Origin: Acanthochlamys bracteata
Taxonomy: Eukaryota; Streptophyta; Magnoliopsida; Pandanales; Velloziaceae
Assembly: GCA_019914995.1 (NCBI GenBank)
Contig: CM034145.1
Location: 1,240,001-1,304,000 of the forward strand
DNA: 64,000 nt
Direction: 5' to 3'
Within the stretch, counting starts at the first letter, position 1, and every line of letters begins with the position of its first letter. Made by a program: the position numbers and the translations under genes. The notes beneath the pieces were generated by a model. The model was not told the origin of the DNA, did no database searches, and worked only from the letters and a program-made list of their open reading frames with translations. Of this stretch, positions 58,078 through 64,000 are shown one piece after another.

Positions 58078-61035
58078 TCAAACCTTGCTTCTTAACCTAA
58101 CAAGTCTTGCCAGTGTTTCTTGAGCAGCTAAGGTCTGTGCATGGTTATGGCCAAGCATAACAGTCCTGATACTTATGCATGTCCGGCAAAGCTCTTCGCC
58201 GGTGTCGAAATGCCCTCCTCGCATAAGCAACTTTGCTCTTGTCTCAAGCAATGTTGCCTTGAGCAATGTTACATCTTGCCAAACGTACTCGTCCACTCTT
58301 TGGTTGTTGCTCTGGTACGCCTTCTTGTTCCAGCAGGACGCTCTGTTCTGCCAGTCTTGGATCCTAGATACAAAGGATTTCTCGACTTCCTCGAGCAAGT
58401 TAGTGCAAACTTTAAGCAGCTCCAATGCGGAATTGCACCGAGAGAATGCGGTGAATGATCTTATGGCAAGGGGAAGTGCCGTCTTCTTGATGTATAACAC
58501 CATGTCCACAGCTTTCAGTTGAACTATTGGTGGCTCGGATTTGAATCCGAATACTAAGAATGCCGAAGCCCATAAATGGTCGGAGTTCAAGGCTACATTG
58601 CTGGATTTACAGATTCCAAGAACAGTTGCTTTTGCCGGAGGTAAGCCACCTCTTCTTCTAGCAAACATCTGAACGATTTCATGGAATTGAATCCAGCAGC
58701 TGGGTTGTTTAACTTTGCACTTCTTTGCGAACCCTAGCTTCACAAGCATTGAAGCGGAATCAGCTTCATTGATTTTGGATTGCAGAGATAAACACCGAGC
58801 CAGATTGATAGATCTCCTCCACCGATCAAATCGGTTTCCCTTCACCAGAATCTTATAAGCTATTGTAGCTAATAGAGTCGATGACACAGGTTCTGGGGCT
58901 AGCCAAGCTCCGGCCAAAGCCATTCTTGATGCGAGACACTTGCTTCCACTAGATCGATCCAAGATCGCGAACCCGAATACCATCACCTTCATAAGGAAAG
59001 AATTGTTCCTCCAGAACTGATCATCAGTAGAACCGATGGAAACCAAATTCTCACTCAAGTTTATTCTTTCGATGGCATCGAATAGAGCAGAAGGCCTTAT
59101 CGATAATTCAGATAGCAGTGATCCGATAACCGATAGCCCGAAGCTCAGGCGATTAAGTCTAGCATCAAATTTCCTTAAAACTTCGAGCTCTTCCACTGGG
59201 TAATCTTTCTTCCGGCGACCTCTCAGTAGAACTAAAGAATCGGGCGGTGACAATGGCTGCAGCTGCATTGGCTCAAAATTCATAACCTTCAGCAATCTAG
59301 TGGTTATGATCACATTGGTAGCGCCGGTGTTCCTCGGAATCAGGTCATGCAAATCTTTCCCTTCCCACCATTCCCTTTCCGTTTCAAGATTGTCCACAAT
59401 GAGCAGGTACGGTATGTCCCTGAACAGCTCCCTCTTCACTCTCTGGAAAGCTTCAAACTCTTGCTCTTCGAAACTCTGAATCCTTCCCCGATCCTTCTCT
59501 GATTCAGCACTTACATCGATCCCCAAATTCATTGACAAATTCAGTATATTCTGTCTGAAATATCGCGCTTCGCCTCCGACCCACAACACAGATTTGTATC
59601 TCTGTGAATACCTGTACGCAAATTCAAGAGCGATCTCTGTTTTCCCCGATCCAGAAGCACCATTGATGCATACAACATTGGTCTTGTTGTAGCCAGCCCG
59701 CGGCTTCTTGTGCTTCGATCGTTGTCTCTGAAGGTGTTTGCTCTTATTCGAAAGCTCCATCAATGGGTTTTCAATCCATGCTTCCAGTGTTGGTTCTTTG
59801 CAGTTCTTCATCTCTAAGCTTATGAACTTGCTATTACTTCTTGCCGCCTCGCTTTCTTCATCTGCAAATCCATCGGAAGACCCGCAGTTAGCCACTGTTG
59901 AGGGCTTCGTGCTTTCAGTGGGTTCTTGGGCATCACTGAATCCGAAGAAAGCAGCTTCAATCTCTGCAGTCTCTTTCTCTCTACCAACAAACAGTTTGTT
60001 TCTGTAAAATGGTAGTTCATGTACCACAACACTCTCAGATACTTTCTCAGCGATCGATTTCCGGCCAAGTTTTGCTGTCAAGATGGCGACGGTTTTCGAT
60101 ATACAACTTCTCCAGTTGCTTTCGTTCGTTTCAAGCTTGAACTCACTACACTTCAAAACCCCTTCAATTGCTTCTTTGCAATCTTTATCTTCATCAATCT
60201 CATCATTCAACTTTGAAACCTCGCCTGAATCGGTATCGAACAGTAACGGGATCAAATTCTTTTTCTGAGCAAAGAACTTGATTTCTTCAACGCTGAATGG
60301 GTTGCAGAAGCTTGATGGAGTTGTTACAAGAACAACACCGAAAGCCGCCGAGCAAATAATCCTATCTGCAATCTCATGGCTCTGAGAATCCGAATACTTC
60401 GCTCTGTCCGCAACGAAAGAAGCAATACCCTGCAGTTCTAATTCTGATTTTAGCCATTTACAGAATCTTGCAAGATTCAAACTTTGGCCATGGAAACCAA
60501 TGTAGACATCACAGCTTCTAAGCTTGGTGTTTGATGAAGGTGAAACAGTGTTGTTGGTCTTGGTGAATGAAACTCTTGGAACAGGGAAAGAGAAAGAAAC
60601 CCTCGGCGGAGCAGAATCGGAGAACTTCTCAGAAGGTGGAGTGTATGAGGAACTCGGAATGTCGTCGCCGGAGATTGAAGTAGGTGATGGAAGTGTTGTT
60701 GTTGGTGTTGTGCTTGTTTCAAGAAATACAGCTGTCGAAGTAGGTACAGGCGAAGGTGTTGGTAATGGTAGTTCTGGTTCTGTTGCTCTTGGTGAAATGT
60801 ATGGTGATTGCAGAGCAGAAACAAAAGCAGAGGAAGGTGGTGACGGAGAGTTCAAGTGCGGAGAGATAGAAATTGGTGTTGAAGAAGAAGATGATTTGGT
60901 TCCGTTGCAAGATCCAATCTTTATAGTTAAGTTCTTCATCTGTGAACTTGTTTCATGAATATCAATGACGGGTAGGGGTTCTTGCTCTTGTTCTTCTTCA
61001 TGGCTAGAGAACTCCATTGAAGATTTTTCATCCAT
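58078..61035 (-). CDS. TIR-NB-ARC-TPR protein (TNP / XTNX family)
   Basis: A single-exon 985-aa protein starting at the ATG giving MDEKSSMEFS. A Ser/Pro/Thr-rich leader (about 1-170) precedes a divergent TIR domain (about 173-290; CDVYIGFHGQSLNLARFCKW, then VVLVTTPSSFCNPFSVEEIK). The NB-ARC has P-loop GASGSGKT (459-466), Walker B-like LLIVDN (about 544-549), VIITTR (575-580) and a GLPL-like FGLSVIGSLL (about 632-641). C-terminal helices (AKLLMRGGHFDTGEELCRTC and onward) are TPR-like rather than LRR. This is the small, conserved TNP/XTNX class (Arabidopsis At5g56220, At4g23440), separate from TIR-NBS-LRR immune receptors. TNP proteins have been linked to cell-death signalling, but their role is poorly known. 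A possible 5' UTR intron is 61197-61055 (GTGAGT..TTTCAG). No disabling change is seen. Confidence 0.92.
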   Translation of the reverse strand: MDEKSSMEFSSHEEEQEQEPLPVIDIHETSSQMKNLTIKIGSCNGTKSSSSSTPISISPHLNSPSPPSSAFVSALQSPYISPRATEPELPLPTPSPVPTSTAVFLETSTTPTTTLPSPTSISGDDIPSSSYTPPSEKFSDSAPPRVSFSFPVPRVSFTKTNNTVSPSSNTKLRSCDVYIGFHGQSLNLARFCKWLKSELELQGIASFVADRAKYSDSQSHEIADRIICSAAFGVVLVTTPSSFCNPFSVEEIKFFAQKKNLIPLLFDTDSGEVSKLNDEIDEDKDCKEAIEGVLKCSEFKLETNESNWRSCISKTVAILTAKLGRKSIAEKVSESVVVHELPFYRNKLFVGREKETAEIEAAFFGFSDAQEPTESTKPSTVANCGSSDGFADEESEAARSNSKFISLEMKNCKEPTLEAWIENPLMELSNKSKHLQRQRSKHKKPRAGYNKTNVVCINGASGSGKTEIALEFAYRYSQRYKSVLWVGGEARYFRQNILNLSMNLGIDVSAESEKDRGRIQSFEEQEFEAFQRVKRELFRDIPYLLIVDNLETEREWWEGKDLHDLIPRNTGATNVIITTRLLKVMNFEPMQLQPLSPPDSLVLLRGRRKKDYPVEELEVLRKFDARLNRLSFGLSVIGSLLSELSIRPSALFDAIERINLSENLVSIGSTDDQFWRNNSFLMKVMVFGFAILDRSSGSKCLASRMALAGAWLAPEPVSSTLLATIAYKILVKGNRFDRWRRSINLARCLSLQSKINEADSASMLVKLGFAKKCKVKQPSCWIQFHEIVQMFARRRGGLPPAKATVLGICKSSNVALNSDHLWASAFLVFGFKSEPPIVQLKAVDMVLYIKKTALPLAIRSFTAFSRCNSALELLKVCTNLLEEVEKSFVSRIQDWQNRASCWNKKAYQSNNQRVDEYVWQDVTLLKATLLETRAKLLMRGGHFDTGEELCRTCISIRTVMLGHNHAQTLAAQETLARLVRLRSKV

Positions 61036-62327
61036 GAATATAGATCAAAGAACTCTGAAAAGAAATAAAGAAAAACCTAGGATTCAAGATTACTCAAGGT
61101 TGAACTTAATGGATAAAGATTGAAACTTTTTGTGATTGATTTGATACAACACTGATTAAAGAAAATAAAAGAAACAGGTTATAAGAAAGAAACTCACAGT
61201 TTTCAACAGGTGACTTGAGATTGTTGCAAGAAATGGGTAAATGAGAACAAAAACCTTCACTTCAAGTTGTTAGAACTCATGCAAAGTTCTGAACTTTTTT
61301 GATTGATTGAGTAGAAAAAGAAATCTGGTACAACTTTGAATGACTTCGTTAAAACGAAAGACTCAAAGCATGAACAAGAGAGCCACAGGCATGAAAAGCA
61401 GCACCGAGAAACAAAACAAAACAATGGTGGTGCCTCAAAGACCAACAAACACGTTTTCCAAAGGCGTCAGTGAGACCATCAGAGCTAGAGATAGAGGAAA
61501 ACAGTTTTTTTTTTTGTTTTGTTTTTCCAAAACAAAAAATCAAACTTTTTAGTTTAAATGGTGGAGAAAAATCAATGTACTGAAAGAGAGCCGAAGCAGA
61601 TGGTAGATGTTAATGAGAGCGTCTTCTAAAAGTTCAGATTTTTGAATAAATGTTAGGACTCAAAATAAAATTGAAAATCGAAGTTTTCAATTTGCTATTT
61701 TGCTTGACTTCATTTAAACAAGAACCAACAAAAAACAATTGTAAATCTCAAGAAGAAGGAATCTTTAATGCATCGGTTTGATCTGGAAATGAACTTCCTT
61801 AAGATTTAATTAATAGAGATTTGGTTAATAAAAGCTTCTTAACAAAAACCGTTTGTCTTCGAAATAAAGAAAGTTTGGAAGCAAAGTATACAATAAGAAG
61901 GCTTTTGGAAAGAAATTTATTATAATACTTTTTAGAAAATAAATTTATTTTTTTATCTTAAAATAATAAAATTATATATATACGTCACCCTTAAAATATA
62001 TATTATTATTTATTGGTGCGGTTCTGTCGATACAAAATTTTAAATATGTTATTCACTATTTATAAATAATTATAAGTTAGAAATATACTTATAAAATTTT
62101 AATACAATTGAATTACAAATCAATCTTTATCCGACTTATTAATTAAAATAATTAAAAAAAGTTAAAAAAATATATTGTCATTTTTTGATTATTTGATCAT
62201 AAAGTTGGATAAACTATTTGTGAGTCGATTGAACTGAAATTTTATCATCATATTTTTAGTTCATCATTCTTCATATTCAAATGGTAAAAATTATATTTAA
62301 AATTTTGTATCAATAAAATCGAGGCTA
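61036..62327. other. Upstream region of the TNP gene and AT-rich flank of the copia element
   Basis: The first 200-300 bp should hold the TNP leader and promoter. No clear TATA box was assigned. From about 61900 the DNA is AT-rich and without recognised features up to the LTR edge. Confidence 0.4.
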
Positions 62328-62480
62328 TGTACACTGAATTATTAACTGAAACAATTGATGAAGAAATAATAATAAAATTGAGTATATTGAATAATAATCA
62401 CTAGAGTTTACACGTACAGATATTTATAGAGTACATATAATGGGTTTGTCTCACATATAGCCCGATAATACAGTCCAATA
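62328..62480 (-). repeat. Short 3' LTR of a Ty1/copia element (putative)
   Basis: On the minus strand a purine-rich tract TTTGAGGGAGGA (62492-62481) follows the pol stop and is directly followed by TATTGGACTG. This matches the common copia polypurine tract/LTR junction (TTGAGGGGGAGTGTTGG type). The right end is placed at ..GTGTACA (62328). The resulting LTR of about 153 bp is short, and its first bases are not the canonical TG, so the borders are provisional. Confidence 0.5.
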
Positions 62481-62532
62481 TCCTCCCTCAAACTCATGAT
62501 GGGTCAAACAATATGAGTTTGTTCATTAATAT

Positions 62533-64000
62533 TTAAAATCTCGGTGTCGGATGCGATTTTGTAAAGAAATCTGCCAGTTGATCAGTAGAGGCAACATATG
62601 GTAAAAAAATCGTACTTAACAGAAAATGCTCATGAACGAAGTGATAGTCAATTTCAATATGTTTCGTTCGTTCATGAAAAACTGAATTACTTGCAATCTG
62701 AATAGCACTCCAATTGTCACAGTAAAGAGGAGTAGCTTTTGCAAAAGTAACCCCCATATCAATAAGTAATCTCCGCATATGAATAATCTCCCTTGTGGTA
62801 ACAGTCATAACTCGATACTCGGCTTCTGTTGAAGAACAAGCAACGACATCCTGTTTCTTACTGCGCCACGAAATTAATGAATCACCAATGAATAAGCAGA
62901 AACCTGTAGTAAAACGTCTAGTGGTTGGATCACCAGCCCAATCTGCATCAGTAAAAGCTCAAAGCTCCAAAGTAGATGTGGAAGATATAAACAAAGAGCG
63001 AGTAATAGTGCCTTGAAGATATCTGAGAATCCTGAGTAAAGCACTATAATGTGCTGATCGTGGTGCAGAAACAAATTGGCTGACCACACTTATTGCATGA
63101 GAAATGTCTGGCCTAGTCATACAAAGATAGACAAGCTGATCGACAAGCCGTCTATACCGAATAGAATCTGTGAGAGGCTCACCATCTGTAGGACGAAGTT
63201 TCACATGAAGCTCTAAGGGAGTATCAACCATCCGACTATCAGATAAGCCTGCAGATTTAATAATGTCAGAAATATATTTTTGTTGAGAAATAAGAATTCC
63301 TCTAATACTTTGCGCAATCTCCAATCCAAGAAAATAGCGTAGATATCCAAGATCCTTCATCTGAAACTGTTGATGTAGATGCTTTTTAGTAGTTGCAATA
63401 CCTGCAATATCATCCCCTCTTAAAATCATATCATCGACATATAATAACAGGAGTACCTGCCCTTGCGGTGAGGACCGCACAAATAAGGAATGATCTTGAG
63501 AACTCTGCTGAAATTCTGCCTCTGTATAGCTCGACGAAAACACTCAAACCAAGCTCTAGGAGCCTGTTTGAGTCCATAAATAGCACGACGAAAACGACAT
63601 ACATGATCTAGAGGAGTAGAAAGACCTGGAGGTGGCTGCATATGAACAACCTCCGATAATGTACCATGAAGAAAAGCATTCTTCACATCCATCTGATAAA
63701 GAGGCCACTGACGTATAGCAGCAACTGCTAATAGAGTGCGAACAGTAGTCATCTGGGTAATAGTAGCAAATGTCTCATCATAATCAATCCCATGCTCCTG
63801 AGTAAAGCCTATGACAACAAGACGAGTCTTATGCTTCTCAATGGAGCCATCAGGTCGATATTTAACCTTAAAAACCCATTTGCAACTGATAGGCTGTACT
63901 CTCTCTGTTAATGGAACTACATTCCAAGTACTTGTCTGCTGAAATGCACGAAACTCCTCTATCATTGCCTCTCGCCACTCATGATACTGAATTGCCTCTT
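62533..64000 (-). mobile_element. Degenerate Ty1/copia retrotransposon, reverse transcriptase and RNase H (continues past right edge)
   Basis: Minus-strand pol sequence of a plant copia element. The RT begins at the right edge (WNVVPLTERVQPISCKWVFK, then QMDVKNAFLHG and AIYGLKQAPRAW) and continues with LLLYVDDMIL and FLGLEI. RNase H follows (AFTDADWAGD, SSTEAEY, LYCDNWSAIQIASN, LADFFTKS). The frame is broken by a shift near 63535 and an in-frame TGA at 62961-62959, so this copy cannot encode a full polyprotein. Gag, protease and integrase would lie to the right of the window. The 3' LTR follows at 62480-62328. Confidence 0.88.

Noticed and set aside
60524-60958. Antisense ORF of 144 codons, Glu/Gly/Val-rich, over the TNP leader
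   Set aside because: It is low complexity and mirrors the Ser/Pro/Thr-rich leader codons. The sense frame is one continuous TIR-NB-ARC ORF.
1-64000. CRISPR arrays, tRNA or rRNA genes, bacterial operons
   Set aside because: No regularly spaced repeats, cloverleaf-type boxes or rRNA segments were seen. All gene structure is eukaryotic.

Overview
The window is nuclear DNA of a flowering plant, most likely a eudicot. The evidence is multi-exon genes with GT-AG introns, plant-specific families (group I WRKY, TIR-NB-ARC-TPR protein, atypical aspartic proteases, F-box/LRR), very AT-rich intergenic DNA full of short repeats, and fragments of plant LINE and Ty1/copia retrotransposons. I could not name the species. 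Exon boundaries were placed by eye from splice sites, reading phase and recalled homologues.

Layout, left to right. An F-box/LRR gene (minus, two exons seen, 3' part not found) is divergent from a five-exon WRKY2-like gene (plus, 3590-8741, 692 aa), which carries an antisense LINE fragment in intron 1. A single-exon AAA-ATPase of the BCS1-like plant family (minus, 9560-11128) converges on it. About 4 kb of repeat-rich DNA follows. A nine-exon CLC-F chloride transporter gene (minus, 15230-22866, 744 aa) has a second antisense LINE fragment in its intron 7. Head to head with it, 503 bp away, lies a decayed gene for a mitochondrial ribosomal protein of the S24/S35 type (plus, 23370-26105), broken by stops and frameshifts but with intron remains.

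The stretch 26.1-34.9 kb has no recognisable gene. It holds repeats, including a well-delimited 857-bp hAT-like element and a head-to-head pair of AT-rich elements. Two tandem two-exon aspartic protease genes (plus, 34974-37433 and 38521-40604) follow, then about 5 kb of AT-rich DNA. Next is a HAPLESS 8-like gene (plus, coding 47938-53331, 1363 aa) with a 1.4-kb 5' UTR intron and an upstream ORF overlapping its start codon. After more repeat-rich DNA comes a single-exon TIR-NB-ARC-TPR (TNP/XTNX) gene (minus, 58078-61035, 985 aa). The right edge is the 3' half of a degenerate Ty1/copia element (minus) with a short LTR.

The genes do not form a pathway. The order WRKY2 - HAP8 - TNP recalls Arabidopsis At5g56270 - At5g56250 - At5g56220, and CLC-F (At1g55620) lies near WRKY10 (At1g55600) there, so the window may preserve an ancestral gene order later split by duplication and loss. 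This rests on remembered locus numbers. I saw no CRISPR array, tRNA, rRNA or evident new multi-gene system. The best leads are the HAP8 upstream ORF, the apparent ribosomal-protein pseudogene, the possible ancestral synteny and the short-element families.
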